Counted from the stretch's first letter, positions 8,954-19,533 are shown. The stretch is 64,000 nucleotides of DNA from Candidatus Pantoea carbekii (GCF_000971765.1 NZ_CP010907.1:434001-498000); one strand, 5' to 3'. The notes: generated by a model from the letters alone, not told the origin. Numbers and translations: made by a program.

Positions 8954-11900
8954 ATGTTAGAAAAAATTTTTTATCCTTTACCTACCAAGGCTGGTGAACA
9001 ACGTATTCTTGGGCAATGTTTAGATTCCGCAACAGCATTTGAATGTGCTAATATTACTCAATATCATAATGGTTTGATATTAATTATTACTTCTGACATG
9101 CAGTCAACTCTTCGTTTATACAAAGAAATTCGTCAATTTACTATGTTACCTGTTTTTCATTTTTGTGATTGGAAAACATTACCTTACGATACTGTCTCAC
9201 CTTCAAAAGAAATTATCTCTGCTCGCCTTTCGATCCTATATCGACTTCCTGTAATTACAAAAGGTATCTTAATCATTCCGGTTAATACGCTAATGCAGCG
9301 TGTATGTCCATGTAGTTTTTTACATCATCAGACATTAGCAATATATACAGGGCAAAAATTAACTTGTGATCTAATGGATATTCAACTAAAACATGCTGGT
9401 TATAATCATGTTAATCAAATTACTAGACACAGTGAATATTCTATACGAAATGGACTAATGGATTTATATCCAATGGGAAGTAATCAACCATATCGGATTA
9501 GTTTTTTTGATTCACAAATCGACAACTTGTATTTATTTAGCATTGATAGCCAACGTATTTTAAAAGAAGTTAATAAAATTAATTTACTACCGGCTTACGA
9601 ATTTCCTACAGATAAAACAGCAATTGAATTGTTTTGTAGCCGCTGGAAAAATATTTTTGGCGTTAGTTCTGATTCAGAACCTATTTATCAACAAGTAAGA
9701 AAAGGGATTTTACCGCAAGGCATTGAGTATTGGTTTCCTTTATTTTTTAAAAATACAACATTAAAAACAATATTTAGTTATTTACCTGATAATACAATAG
9801 TTCTTAGTATAGGCAATTTTCAAAAAAATGCTGAACGTTTTTGGCAAAATGTTAATACACGCTTTGAACATGGTAGGGTCAATTTAATGCGACCATTGTT
9901 AACCCCAAGCGCACTTTGGTTAAATCCCAAGGCATTACAAAATGAGTTAACTAATTGGCCGAATATACAATTAAGAACTGAATCGCTTCCAAAAAAACAA
10001 GGTTATACAAACCTTGGCTATCAGGTACTGCCAAATATAAAGTTACAACAACACTCTGGTTCATCCACTGATACATTAAAAACATTCCTCAAAAGCTTCA
10101 GCGGTAAAGTAATCTATTTAGTTAAAAATGAAAGTAGTCGTAACTTTTTGCAAAATTTACTAAAAAGTATCAATGTATCTGCTTATCCAATTACATATTT
10201 TAAAGAAGCTATAAAGTATTCCCACAGTTTAATCATAGGTGCAAGTAATTCCGGATTTATTGATACTCAACGCCAATGGGTATTAATTTGTGAAAACGAT
10301 TTATTAGATCCTCATATTAAAAAATGCTCACACTATGATCAAAATTTAATGAACTCAAAGTTATTAATTGCTAATTTCAAAAAACTACAGCTTGGTCAAC
10401 CAATGGTACATTTTAATCATGGTGTAGGTCGATACTTGGGCTTAATAGTACTTGAAGTTGGTGGAATTAAAAGTGAATACCTCATGCTTGCTTACGCTTG
10501 TGACACAAAACTTTACGTACCAATATCATCTTTACATTTAATTAACCATTATTCGGCTGGAAGTGATAAAACTGCACCATTACATAAACTGGGTAATGAT
10601 AGTTGGTTGCGCACACGTCAAACAGCAACGAAAAAAATACACGATGTCGCTGTTGAACTTTTAAAAATCTATGCACAACGAACTGCTAGAATTGGTTTTC
10701 CTTTTAGGAAAAATCATGAACTATATCAACTCTTTTGCAAGCAATTTCCATTTCAAATTACATCTGACCAAAAACAAGCTATAAACGAAGTTTTGCATGA
10801 TATGTGTCAACCTCTGCCTATGGATCGTTTGGTATGTGGGGATGTCGGTTTTGGAAAAACTGAAGTTGCAATGCGCGCTGCTTTTCTTGCCACAGTAGAG
10901 AATAAAAAACAAGTAGTTGTACTGGTTCCGACTACTTTACTAGCACAACAACATTATGATAATTTCCGAAATCGTTTTGCTGACTGGTCGGTATGTATTC
11001 AAATGTTATCTCGTTTTCGTAGTGCTAAACAACAAAATGAAATTTTTGAACAAGTTAGTTCAGGTAAGATAGACATTTTGATTAGTACTTACAATTTATT
11101 TTTAAATAAAATTAATTGGTACAATTTAGGCTTATTAATTGTGGATGAAGAACATCGTTTTGGCGTTCGTCATAAAGAACGCATTAAAGCAATGTGTACT
11201 AATATTGATGTACTGACACTCACCGCTACTCCAATTCCACGAACACTTAATATGGCTATGAATGGCATAAGAGATTTATCCATCATTGCTACTCCACCAG
11301 CTCGTCGTTTAGCAATAAAAACTTTTGTAAAAGAATATGATAGTTCAATTGTGCGTGAGGCTATTTTACATGAAATTTTAAGAGGTGGTCAAACTTACTA
11401 TCTTTATAATGACGTAGAACATATTGAAAATGCTGCTAAAAAACTCGAAATCTTATTGCCAGAAGCACGTATTGTTATCGCTCATGGCCAGATGCGTGAG
11501 CGCGATCTAGAAAAAGTTATGAACGATTTCCACCATCATTGTTTTGATGTATTAGTCTGCAGTACTATTATTGAAACTGGTATTGATGTACCAAATGCTA
11601 ATACTATTATTATTGAACGTGCAGACCAATTTGGATTAGCACAATTACATCAACTACGTGGTCGGGTAGGTCGGTCTTATCATCAGGCTTATGCGTGGCT
11701 GTTAACCCCGCCTCCAAAAGTAATAACTCAGAATGCACATGAACGTCTTAAAGCTATTGCTTCGCTAGAAGACTTAGGTATAGGTTTCACTTTAGCAACT
11801 CATGATCTGGAGATTCGTGGTGCTGGTGAATTGCTAGGTGAAGAACAGAGCGGTCAGATAGAAACTATTGGTTTTCCATTATATATGGAACTATTAGAAA

Positions 11901-12403
11901 ATGCTGTTAGTGTGTTAAAAACAGGGAATGAACCAACATTAGAACAATTTATTAACAAGCAAACCGAGATAGATATCCGCATACCAGCTTTGTTACCGGA
12001 AAAATTTATTCCAAATGTTAATACTCGCTTATTATTTTATAAACGTCTTGCTAGTGCTAATAATGAAAAAGAAGTTATTGAACTTAAAATTGAGATAATA
12101 GATCGTTTTGGAAAATTACCAAATATAGCCCATAATCTATTTGATATTACATTGTTAAAATTATCTGCACACAAAGTAGGCATACAAAAGATTGAACTTA
12201 ATGAAACAGATGGATATTTTGAGTTTATGGCACAGAATCATATAAATCTAAGTTGGCTAATTGATTTAATACAAAAAAATCCAAAACAGTGGAAATTAGA
12301 TGGTCCAACACGTTTAAAATTTAAATTTAATCCATTAGAGCATACTGCACGAATAAAATGGGCACACAATTTTATTGCAGACTTAGAAAAAAATCAAATG
12401 TGA
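8954..12403 (+). CDS. mfd: Transcription-repair coupling factor Mfd
   Basis: DNA translocase that pushes off RNA polymerase stalled at lesions and recruits UvrA. The product is 1149 aa, essentially full length (1148 in E. coli). In order: UvrB-homology region (about 1-340), RNA polymerase-interaction domain (about 470-550, with VHFNHGVGRYLG), RecG-like helicase core with Walker A GDVGFGKTE near 630, DEEH box in IVDEEHRFG near 730, TATPIPRTLNMA, and a C-terminal autoinhibitory domain. uvrC is also kept in this window, so nucleotide-excision repair looks functional. Monocistronic; convergent with lpoB. Confidence 0.97.
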   Translation: MLEKIFYPLPTKAGEQRILGQCLDSATAFECANITQYHNGLILIITSDMQSTLRLYKEIRQFTMLPVFHFCDWKTLPYDTVSPSKEIISARLSILYRLPVITKGILIIPVNTLMQRVCPCSFLHHQTLAIYTGQKLTCDLMDIQLKHAGYNHVNQITRHSEYSIRNGLMDLYPMGSNQPYRISFFDSQIDNLYLFSIDSQRILKEVNKINLLPAYEFPTDKTAIELFCSRWKNIFGVSSDSEPIYQQVRKGILPQGIEYWFPLFFKNTTLKTIFSYLPDNTIVLSIGNFQKNAERFWQNVNTRFEHGRVNLMRPLLTPSALWLNPKALQNELTNWPNIQLRTESLPKKQGYTNLGYQVLPNIKLQQHSGSSTDTLKTFLKSFSGKVIYLVKNESSRNFLQNLLKSINVSAYPITYFKEAIKYSHSLIIGASNSGFIDTQRQWVLICENDLLDPHIKKCSHYDQNLMNSKLLIANFKKLQLGQPMVHFNHGVGRYLGLIVLEVGGIKSEYLMLAYACDTKLYVPISSLHLINHYSAGSDKTAPLHKLGNDSWLRTRQTATKKIHDVAVELLKIYAQRTARIGFPFRKNHELYQLFCKQFPFQITSDQKQAINEVLHDMCQPLPMDRLVCGDVGFGKTEVAMRAAFLATVENKKQVVVLVPTTLLAQQHYDNFRNRFADWSVCIQMLSRFRSAKQQNEIFEQVSSGKIDILISTYNLFLNKINWYNLGLLIVDEEHRFGVRHKERIKAMCTNIDVLTLTATPIPRTLNMAMNGIRDLSIIATPPARRLAIKTFVKEYDSSIVREAILHEILRGGQTYYLYNDVEHIENAAKKLEILLPEARIVIAHGQMRERDLEKVMNDFHHHCFDVLVCSTIIETGIDVPNANTIIIERADQFGLAQLHQLRGRVGRSYHQAYAWLLTPPPKVITQNAHERLKAIASLEDLGIGFTLATHDLEIRGAGELLGEEQSGQIETIGFPLYMELLENAVSVLKTGNEPTLEQFINKQTEIDIRIPALLPEKFIPNVNTRLLFYKRLASANNEKEVIELKIEIIDRFGKLPNIAHNLFDITLLKLSAHKVGIQKIELNETDGYFEFMAQNHINLSWLIDLIQKNPKQWKLDGPTRLKFKFNPLEHTARIKWAHNFIADLEKNQM

Positions 12404-12569
12404 AAATAATATTTACATTTAATAATATATTAAGTTTACCCGCATCTGCATTAAATAACAATTTAAATAAAATTTTAAATTTAAAAAAAGAGAAAAAATA
12501 GCTCTAATTTCATTGTATATTGTATGTTATTAGAGAGTATATACGAAAATATATATCATATGATATTAA

Positions 12570-13115
12570 TTACTTATTATTGCGTATGTTATTTTGGAGA
12601 TTAACATTATTTCCCGACCAGATAATTTCACCACTATTTAACTGTATTAACTGTACTTGTACAATTGGTAATTTGTCATCTTGTATATTAGTATACAGAA
12701 TATACTGTGCATGCATAATACGTGCTAGACTAATAAATTTACTATGCGAGTTTAAATTATCATCTAATGATAAACCAAATTTTAACTTAGTTTTTTTAAG
12801 TTGTTCTGATGATATCAAACTGAACTGGCTATTCAATAACAAAGTATGTTCGACAATTTTTTTTAAATTTTTATTTTCTAAACATTTTTTATTGTTATTT
12901 CTAATGCAGTCTACTAATAATATGCTATCTGGATGTATACGAATCGTCTGTACCATATTCATTACTATTTTTTGTATCGTGCTATCCAAAATAATATTTT
13001 TTTTCAGGTGAAACGGTTTTGTTGTTATACTAGAAATTTGATTTATCATTGTACAATTAGTAAGTATTAATATCAGTATCATCATGCAAATACTTTGTAG
13101 TATGTTATAAACCAA
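12570..13115 (-). CDS. lpoB: Outer-membrane lipoprotein LpoB, activator of PBP1b
   Basis: Lipoprotein activating the peptidoglycan synthase PBP1b from the outer membrane. The 181-aa product begins with a lipoprotein signal (hydrophobic core, then LTNC lipobox with the lipidated Cys at about residue 21). The C-terminal domain matches E. coli LpoB: SILLVDCIRNN, LKFGLSLDDNLNSHSKFISLAR and SGEIIWSG. The Pro-rich linker of E. coli LpoB, which spans the periplasm, is largely missing, accounting for the shorter length. Its lipidation would depend on LolCDE, also encoded here. hinT lies upstream on the same strand, as in E. coli. Confidence 0.88.
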   Translation of the reverse strand: MVYNILQSICMMILILILTNCTMINQISSITTKPFHLKKNIILDSTIQKIVMNMVQTIRIHPDSILLVDCIRNNNKKCLENKNLKKIVEHTLLLNSQFSLISSEQLKKTKLKFGLSLDDNLNSHSKFISLARIMHAQYILYTNIQDDKLPIVQVQLIQLNSGEIIWSGNNVNLQNNIRNNK

Positions 13116-13269
13116 AAATGATCTCCTTAGAGAGAAAGCATTGCATTACATTATACTTTGAGTAATAACTTAATTGTAGATTTTTATTCAACAGATAGAT
13201 TGTAAATTTATTCATATTTTAATGTCATTTATCATATTTTTGTAGTAAATCTAATGTTAAATTACAAGG

Positions 13270-13614
13270 CTAAAATATTGGTCCTAAACGTTGACCACCA
13301 ATTAAATGCATATGAATATGATAAATTTCTTGTCCACCATGGTCATTACAGTTAATAATTAAACGGTATCCATCTTCTGCAATCCCTTCCTTTTTCGCAA
13401 CTTTTGCTGCAACTATGATCATACGTCCTAATTCTTGCTCATGTGTAATTTGCACATCATTAATTGTTGGAATTAATATGTTAGGAACAATTAAAACATG
13501 TGTTGGTGTTTTAGGTGCAATATCACGGAAAGCGGTAACTAAATTATCTTGATAAATTATATCAGCATAAATTTCGCGACGTATAATTTTACTAAAAATA
13601 GTTTCTTTAAACAC
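13270..13614 (-). CDS. hinT: Purine nucleoside phosphoramidase HinT (HIT family)
   Basis: Small HIT-family hydrolase acting on nucleoside phosphoramidates and lysyl-AMP. The 114-aa product is slightly shorter than E. coli's 119. The histidine triad HIHMH is at about residues 99-103, with the conserved IVPN and [10 protein letters not shown] stretches. The start [15 protein letters not shown] fits the family. Same strand and order as E. coli hinT-lpoB; E. coli's intervening ycfL is absent. Confidence 0.95.
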   Translation of the reverse strand: MFKETIFSKIIRREIYADIIYQDNLVTAFRDIAPKTPTHVLIVPNILIPTINDVQITHEQELGRMIIVAAKVAKKEGIAEDGYRLIINCNDHGGQEIYHIHMHLIGGQRLGPIF

Positions 13615-13865
13615 ATAAAGTCCTTAATAGTTAAAATTCAATATAGTTACTATGTATAACAAATCATAATTTCTTCAACTTTAATAGATTGCTTGTTAAA
13701 TTTAGAAAATAATGATTTTTTATACCATTATAGTATCACTAAAATAGCAAGTTATTATGTGTGATAATTCATAATGCATATTTTATAATTGTTTTTAATT
13801 TTTTTAATACGATAACACAGGAGTATTGTTACAGTTAACATACTAATCGTGAATATTCATTTAAA

Positions 13866-14657
13866 TTAATTATTAACACGATCCATTGGAATATGAAAAA
13901 GTTGACAAAAATTTTTTGTAGTTATAGACGCTAAAGTTTCGATACCTACTCTCTTTAATACTGCTAGATATTCAGCTATCTCGCGTGTAAAAGCTGGCTC
14001 ATTTTCTTTACCTCGATGTGGTACAGGTGATAAATACGGCGAATCTGTTTCTATTAGAATACGATCTAACGGTATATAGCGCGCTGCTTGCCGAATTTTT
14101 TCAGCATTACGAAAAGTTAAAATACCCGAAAATGAAATATAAAAACCAAGATCTAGCAACTGTGCGGCTATTTTTTTTTCTTCAGTAAAACAGTGTAGTA
14201 CACCTCCGCATATTTCTGCTTGCTCTTCACGTAGGATAGCTAGTGTATCATCACTCGCATGACGCATATGTACAATGATTGGTTTATTTATAGAAATACC
14301 TGTACGAATATGCTCACGAAATGAAGCTTTTTGTTGAACCTTGGTTTCCGGTTGCCGGAAATAATCTAGTCCTGTTTCACCAAGTGCAACTACGCTTTTT
14401 TTTTCTGCTAAATCATGAAATTCATTGATATCATAAGGTTTTTTTTGTTCAAGTGGATGTACACCGCATGCTAGAACTACATTTTTAATATTTTCTACTT
14501 TTTTGCTCAGGACGTGGTAATCTATCAAATTCATGGGAATTGCTAGTATAAGTTTTACATTGCGGTCTAATGCTTTAGTAATAACATCATCTATATTGCG
14601 ATGTTTTTTTTTATAATCCAGATCATTAAGGTGACAGTGTGAATCAACAATAAACAT
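13866..14657 (-). CDS. ycfH: TatD-family metal-dependent hydrolase YcfH
   Basis: TatD-type TIM-barrel metallohydrolase (putative 3'-5' DNase/RNase). At 263 aa it is full length. Seen: the metal-binding HCH in DSHCHLND (residues 6-8), GETGLDY with catalytic-site Glu near 93, VHMRHASDD, LHCFTE and ETDSPYLSPVPHRGK. It is downstream of holB and tmk on the same strand (19 nt after holB), the same tmk-holB-ycfH operon as in E. coli. Confidence 0.94.
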   Translation of the reverse strand: MFIVDSHCHLNDLDYKKKHRNIDDVITKALDRNVKLILAIPMNLIDYHVLSKKVENIKNVVLACGVHPLEQKKPYDINEFHDLAEKKSVVALGETGLDYFRQPETKVQQKASFREHIRTGISINKPIIVHMRHASDDTLAILREEQAEICGGVLHCFTEEKKIAAQLLDLGFYISFSGILTFRNAEKIRQAARYIPLDRILIETDSPYLSPVPHRGKENEPAFTREIAEYLAVLKRVGIETLASITTKNFCQLFHIPMDRVNN

Positions 14658-14676
14658 AGACGTCTCTTTAAATAAA

Positions 14677-15666
14677 CTATGAAGTCAGAGGAGTAATTAA
14701 ACTCGACCACGTTAATAATCGATCGGTTAGAATTATTTCACGATTAAGTCCTGCGATATCTTCAAGTTGTTTGCGACATTTCATCCATTTTTGTATGTCT
14801 TCTTGTAAAGAATTAGGCTTAAATTTTTTTGATAGTTGCATTACTATATCTTGACAATCACTATTATTCAACCAATTGCTAGCCCCATAATGCACTTTTA
14901 TTACATCTACCAGTATTGATATCAGCCAATTTAGATAATCACTCATATGATCAGTGTTTAAGATTGGTAAAAGCTCTAGCACATCATTGTTTAGGGAATT
15001 TAAAAGTTTTTTGCAGAAAATTTTTCTTATACACCAACGATTAGATCGTAATAATGACAATGCTGCAGCAGGGGATCCATTGCTCAGCCTTAAAGCTGTT
15101 ATTAATATTTCTGTTGGTTGTGTACATTGTTGTATCTTTAGCCATTGCAAACTCGTTATTTCACTTGGTGGACATACAGAAATAATCATACAACGACTAC
15201 GTAACGTTACAAGTAAATACGAAGGTTCTATAGAACTAAAAAAAAACCAACAATTTTTGGGAGGTTCTTCTAGAATTTTTAAAATAGAATTCATTGCTGA
15301 TTCAGTTAATCGTGATGAATACGGTAACCATACTATTTTTGCACCTCCTTGTTGTGCACAATGATATAATTTTTCTACTATATGACGTACTGCATCGACA
15401 CCAACAGATGTTTGTCCAGGTTGTGCTTCAAGTCGATACCAATCAGGATGAGTATGTGCCTGCATAAGCTGACAACCATGACAATTGCCGCAACTTTTCA
15501 ATCCTTTTCGCTTTTGGCACATTAACCAACGACTTAAACCCCAAACTAACTTATCATCACCCATATCTTTAATAGAATAAATTAATAACGCATGATGCGC
15601 TCGACCTTGTTGATGATGATCAATAATCTTTTTATAAGATGGGTTTAGCCAAGGATACCAGTTCAT
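14677..15666 (-). CDS. holB: DNA polymerase III subunit delta' HolB
   Basis: Delta' subunit of the clamp loader, which opens the sliding clamp at replication forks. The 329-aa product (334 in E. coli) begins [15 protein letters not shown]. It carries the Cys-rich zinc module (four Cys from about residue 50 to 65, ending CHGCQLM) and the SRC sensor (TLRSRC). As expected for delta' there is no working Walker A. It overlaps tmk through an ATGA junction. Sequence is moderately divergent, as usual for holB in reduced genomes. Confidence 0.93.
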   Translation of the reverse strand: MNWYPWLNPSYKKIIDHHQQGRAHHALLIYSIKDMGDDKLVWGLSRWLMCQKRKGLKSCGNCHGCQLMQAHTHPDWYRLEAQPGQTSVGVDAVRHIVEKLYHCAQQGGAKIVWLPYSSRLTESAMNSILKILEEPPKNCWFFFSSIEPSYLLVTLRSRCMIISVCPPSEITSLQWLKIQQCTQPTEILITALRLSNGSPAAALSLLRSNRWCIRKIFCKKLLNSLNNDVLELLPILNTDHMSDYLNWLISILVDVIKVHYGASNWLNNSDCQDIVMQLSKKFKPNSLQEDIQKWMKCRKQLEDIAGLNREIILTDRLLTWSSLITPLTS

Positions 15667-16298
15667 AGATGCTTACCTGCTAACCAATTATACAAAATTT
15701 TTCTAAGAGACAACTCTACTTCGTAAAGACTTTGTTGCGCATCAATAATAACAATTTTTGAATCGCCAGAAACAAGTGAAAGATAGTAGTTGCGCACACG
15801 TTCAAAAAAACAAAGAGATTCTTGCTCAATACGGTCTAATTTACTGCGAGTCAGAATACGTTGTAAACTAATCTCAGGTTTAACATCTAGATACAACGTT
15901 AAATCTGGACGAAAATCTCCTAACACCATATTACGCAAAGTATTAACTAATTTTATATCTAAACCACGCCCACCTACCTGATAAGCTAGCGAAGAAAGAT
16001 CATGACGATCTCCTATAACCCAATCACCTCGTGACAATGCTGGTTTAATAACATTTTCTAGTAACTGCACACGAGCAGCATACAACATTAATAATTCTGC
16101 TTTATCGGTAACTGTTTCTCCATCTACACCATGTTTGATTAAAATACGTAATTTTTCAGAGAGCGGAGTTCCACCTGGTTCTCTCGTAACAATAAGATTA
16201 TTAATACCATGTTCGTGCAGAATAGCAATTACTGCTTCATGCGCAGTAGTTTTACCTGCGCCTTCTATACCCTCAATAACGATAAATTGATTTTTCAT
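15663..16298 (-). CDS. tmk: Thymidylate kinase
   Basis: Phosphorylates dTMP to dTDP in dTTP synthesis. The 211-aa product is close to E. coli's 213. Walker [10 protein letters not shown] lies at residues 9-17, the [14 protein letters not shown] segment near 97 binds the nucleotide, and [14 protein letters not shown] is the family's dTMP-binding loop. It is coupled to holB by an ATGA overlap. In E. coli mltG (yceG) precedes tmk; here there is an 893-bp empty gap instead. Confidence 0.96.
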   Translation of the reverse strand: MKNQFIVIEGIEGAGKTTAHEAVIAILHEHGINNLIVTREPGGTPLSEKLRILIKHGVDGETVTDKAELLMLYAARVQLLENVIKPALSRGDWVIGDRHDLSSLAYQVGGRGLDIKLVNTLRNMVLGDFRPDLTLYLDVKPEISLQRILTRSKLDRIEQESLCFFERVRNYYLSLVSGDSKIVIIDAQQSLYEVELSLRKILYNWLAGKHL

Positions 16299-17191
16299 TT
16301 TTTATTGCATTGATATTCGATACAATCGTATTGTTTTACTTAGTAATTAATTAAATTTAGTACGAACAGTATGTACACCTTGACCATTTAATATAGATAG
16401 ATAACTAGTTTTTTCTACATGCACTGCTTATTTTTTAACATCATTTTGGGATATTAATAATGTCTAATTATAATTTATTAATATTATTAAATAAGATATT
16501 CAATAAGTATGTTTACGTTATTTATAAATTAGTCATCCTTAAATAACATCTAGCAATACCATATCTCATAAATAACTGTCGGCTTAGTCTGAAATATAAT
16601 TTTAATAGTAAATAAATATTTTTGTAAGCACAGAAGATATAACACATCATCTTTTTTTATTTAACCTGGAGTTTCTTCAAAATTAATTTTACACTGATTA
16701 GACCGTACATATATTATGCATAGATTTTTTCTATGCCTTGCTAAATTTTAATGAATTTATTCATTTTTCAAATATTTGCTATAACAAAAAACACTATTAA
16801 TATCATCTGCATTCAATAATTTATTTAGATTGAATAGAGTTGCTAACAAATTGAAATTTATTTTTATTAGTACCGTTATTACTGCGGTGACGAACCTCAT
16901 TTTTTAAAATCATTTTCATATAGAGAGAACTGTATATTTCTGCTAATTAATATATTTAAATAATATCCTTGAATCAATTGTATAGAAGTTGCGCTTCTTT
17001 ACCAATTGCTATCATGTGTAAAAGTACTTTCCGTAAATTTATAATACCAAATATTCTCTCAGTAAAAACATGTCTATATTACAATTTATATATTGGATAT
17101 TTCGATGTAGCGTATAACGATTTTGTATCTCATGTTAAAAATTTATCACAAAAAATGTTAATCGAAAATCAAACTTACTATTATTCATGTA
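16299..17191. other. 893-bp gap at the position of mltG (yceG)
   Basis: No convincing gene. In E. coli the lytic transglycosylase gene mltG lies exactly between pabC and tmk. The gap is very AT-rich with frequent stops on both strands, and I cannot recognise an MltG motif, so this is an eroded or deleted gene by position only. A plus-strand frame (16969-17271) runs into the antisense of pabC and lacks family features. A small hairpin (GCATAGA/TCTATGC) sits at 16718-16736. Confidence 0.6.
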
Positions 17192-18028
17192 CTAGTCATG
17201 ATCATTGCAATGCAGATTATAATACTTGCAACAAGTTTCATAAAATTGTTTATAAAGTAAACCGGTATTGAAATAAACATTATCGATTGCATATACAGGT
17301 AAAACAGGCATTAAAGCATTACAAATCGTTACTTCATCGGCCTGAAGTACATCTTCTCTACTATAATTTGCTATATTACAAACTTGGCCTGAAGCTACAA
17401 GCTGTGTTATAAAATAATTTCTCATGATACCTTCGACTCCAGATTCATTTAAACATGGTGTGTAAATATCATTTTGTTTACGCCAAAATAAATTGGCTGT
17501 ACAACATTCTATGACTATTCCTTTAGTATCTAGTACTAACGCTTCATCACCACCTTTATAATCAATATGTTGACGAATGAGCACTTGTTCTAATCTGTTT
17601 AAATGCTTCATACCTGCAAAAAACGGGTTTCTTGCTAATCGTATTGGACTTGTAAACAAACGTACTCCTGTTTTTTGTAATTTAATATAATGTGTTGGCC
17701 AAGGTAATAATAAAATAATACGTGTTGATGCATGATTGCATCCACGGCTATAACCTCTTCCATTCATCCCGTCTGATGTTATAAGAATCACTTTTAAGAC
17801 AGCTTTCTTTTGTTTTACTGCAATAGAATTAATTTCATTTTCTAATTTTATAAAATCAGGATCATTCATTAGTAAGCGTTCACAATTCTCTCTAAGACGC
17901 TTTAAATGAGCTTTTAACATAAGAGCTTTACCCGCAATTACGGCAATAGTAGTAAAACAACCATCTCCAAATTGCAGTGCACGGGAATACTCAAGCGCTT
18001 CAACTTTTTTTTTACCATTTACCCACAT
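17192..18028 (-). CDS. pabC: Aminodeoxychorismate lyase PabC
   Basis: PLP enzyme converting 4-amino-4-deoxychorismate to p-aminobenzoate for folate synthesis. The 278-aa product (269 in E. coli) shows the class IV aminotransferase fold: LQFGDGCFTT near residue 19, PLP-Lys in GMKHLNRLEQVL near 148, EALVLD and ECCTANLFWRK. Keeping this enzyme suggests that the symbiont makes folate. E. coli fabF precedes it; here a 361-bp empty stretch does. The last ten or so residues are poorly conserved. Confidence 0.93.
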   Translation of the reverse strand: MWVNGKKKVEALEYSRALQFGDGCFTTIAVIAGKALMLKAHLKRLRENCERLLMNDPDFIKLENEINSIAVKQKKAVLKVILITSDGMNGRGYSRGCNHASTRIILLLPWPTHYIKLQKTGVRLFTSPIRLARNPFFAGMKHLNRLEQVLIRQHIDYKGGDEALVLDTKGIVIECCTANLFWRKQNDIYTPCLNESGVEGIMRNYFITQLVASGQVCNIANYSREDVLQADEVTICNALMPVLPVYAIDNVYFNTGLLYKQFYETCCKYYNLHCNDHD

Positions 18029-18191
18029 AATTGATATCTTAATAACTTGTTTTAAATTTAAATATTAATAATATTATCAATATAAGACATTAAAATTTAT
18101 AAACTTTCCAGGATACAAAAAATAAAAAAACTAAATCATATCTGCATACATAATTACTAATAAAATGGTTGCTTTCAGATATACGCCATTA

Positions 18192-18234
18192 AATTTATCT
18201 ATTTTAATATTGCATCTATTAAAATAGATAAATT
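18192..18234. repeat. Perfect 18-bp inverted repeat, 7-nt loop
   Basis: Arms 18192-18209 and 18217-18234 are exact reverse complements around the loop TTGCATC. It lies between the acpP terminator and the pabC start, where fabF has been lost. No T-run follows on either strand, so it is not a standard terminator. Confidence 0.88.
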
Positions 18235-18351
18235 AGCAAAATTAGTTATGCGTACTATATAATAATTAAGATATACATAAACAAATAAGATAAAGATATT
18301 GCATCAAATTTGAGATGTAAATGCTAAACAATATAGGCATAAATACGTATT

Positions 18352-18381
18352 AAAAAAACCAGGCGATCATTTTGATCGCCT
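18352..18381 (-). terminator. Rho-independent terminator of acpP
   Basis: On the minus strand, a 9-bp stem AGGCGATCA/TGATCGCCT around AAA is followed by GG and seven T. It starts 8 nt past the acpP stop. It is one of the few GC-rich canonical terminators in the window, consistent with high acpP expression. Confidence 0.9.
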
Positions 18382-18389
18382 AAAAATAT

Positions 18390-18629
18390 TTATTCAGCTT
18401 GATGATCAAGGATATAATCAATTGCTGCTTGAACAGTAGTAATTTTTTCAGCTTCCTCATCTGGAATCTCAGTATCAAACTCTTCTTCCAGAGCCATTAC
18501 CAGCTCAACGGTGTCAAGAGAATCAGCGCCTAAGTCTTCAACGAAAGAGGCAGTACTAACTACCTCATCTTCTTTAACACCTAACTGTTCAGCTACGATT
18601 TTCTTAACGCGTTGTTCGATATCGCTCAT
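18390..18629 (-). CDS. acpP: Acyl carrier protein
   Basis: Carries acyl chains through fatty-acid and lipid A synthesis. The 79-aa acidic protein is almost identical to E. coli AcpP. The phosphopantetheine Ser is in GADSLDTVE at residue 37. It sits after fabG and before a strong terminator. It is far better conserved and higher in GC than the rest of the cluster. Confidence 0.99.
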   Translation of the reverse strand: MSDIEQRVKKIVAEQLGVKEDEVVSTASFVEDLGADSLDTVELVMALEEEFDTEIPDEEAEKITTVQAAIDYILDHQAE

Positions 18630-18798
18630 ACTATTTATTTTCCTATCAAAACTCGCTTTCGCGATGGTTTTCGTAGTGTATAAAATATTTTAAAAGATGC
18701 AACAAAATCACGATTAACCGCCTAACCAAAAGTTTACGTTATTCCGCGGTATGTGCAGTAGAATACTACAAGGTAACAGAAATATTTTATTAATATCA

Positions 18799-19533
18799 TC
18801 ATACCATATACAGGCCACCATTAACATGTAAAGTTTCACCAGTAATGTAAGCAGCTTCGTCAGAAGCTAAGAACACAACGGCATTAGCAATATCTTGTGA
18901 TCGTCCCAAACGACCTGTAGGTATTTTCGAAATGATATTATCAAATTGATTTTTACGTAGCACATGTGCCATGTCAGTGTCAATAAAACCCGGTGCTACA
19001 ACATTGACAGTGATACCACGTGATGCAACTTCCCTTGCTAATGATTTGCTAAAACCAATTAAGCCTGCTTTTGTTGCAGCATAATTCGTCTGTCCGATAT
19101 TACCGGTACTGCCAATTACAGAACCAATATTAATAATACGACCTAGACGTTTTTTAATCATAGGACGAATTACTGCTTTAGAAAGAAAAAATATAGATGT
19201 AAGATTAGTATTCAAAGTACTCAACCATTCATCCTCTTTCATGCTAACTAACAAGTTATCGCGTACAATACCTGCATTATTAACCAATATATCTATTCCA
19301 CCAAATTCAGTACTAACCGTCTTCAGCATAACTTTTATAGAATTTATATCAGTTACATTCATTAATAGACCTTTACCCATCTTCCCTAAGTAAGCACTAA
19401 TGATCTCAGCATTACTTTCATTGGTAGCTGTTCCAACTACTTTGGCACCACGAATAGCCAATGTTTGTGCGACAGCACGACCAATACCTCGGCTGGCACC
19501 ACTGACTAATGCTACTTTACCTGCAAAATTCAT
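18799..19533 (-). CDS. fabG: 3-oxoacyl-ACP reductase FabG
   Basis: NADPH-dependent reductase of the fatty-acid elongation cycle (short-chain dehydrogenase). A TTG lies directly before the ATG at 19533; the ATG gives 244 aa as in E. coli and forms a TGATG junction with the fabD stop. Seen: nucleotide-binding SGASRGIGR (about 10-18), NNAG near 86, catalytic Ser in IGSVIGS near 138, and Tyr-x3-Lys in YAATKAG near 151. It ends with GGLYMV. Confidence 0.97.
   Translation of the reverse strand: MNFAGKVALVSGASRGIGRAVAQTLAIRGAKVVGTATNESNAEIISAYLGKMGKGLLMNVTDINSIKVMLKTVSTEFGGIDILVNNAGIVRDNLLVSMKEDEWLSTLNTNLTSIFFLSKAVIRPMIKKRLGRIINIGSVIGSTGNIGQTNYAATKAGLIGFSKSLAREVASRGITVNVVAPGFIDTDMAHVLRKNQFDNIISKIPTGRLGRSQDIANAVVFLASDEAAYITGETLHVNGGLYMV

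Larger units (their letters stand above)
18029..18389. other. 361-bp gap at the position of fabF
   Basis: E. coli has fabF (3-ketoacyl-ACP synthase II) between acpP and pabC. Here I find no open frame and no FabF motif; only a long inverted repeat (18192-18234) and the acpP terminator (18352-18381). Confidence 0.7.

Noticed and set aside
12520-13011. 163-codon plus-strand frame after mfd
   Set aside because: It is the antisense shadow of lpoB, which has a lipobox and clear similarity to the known family.
16969-17271. 100-codon plus-strand frame between tmk and pabC
   Set aside because: It overlaps the 3' end of pabC on the opposite strand, has spacer-like composition, no ribosome-binding site and no family motif.
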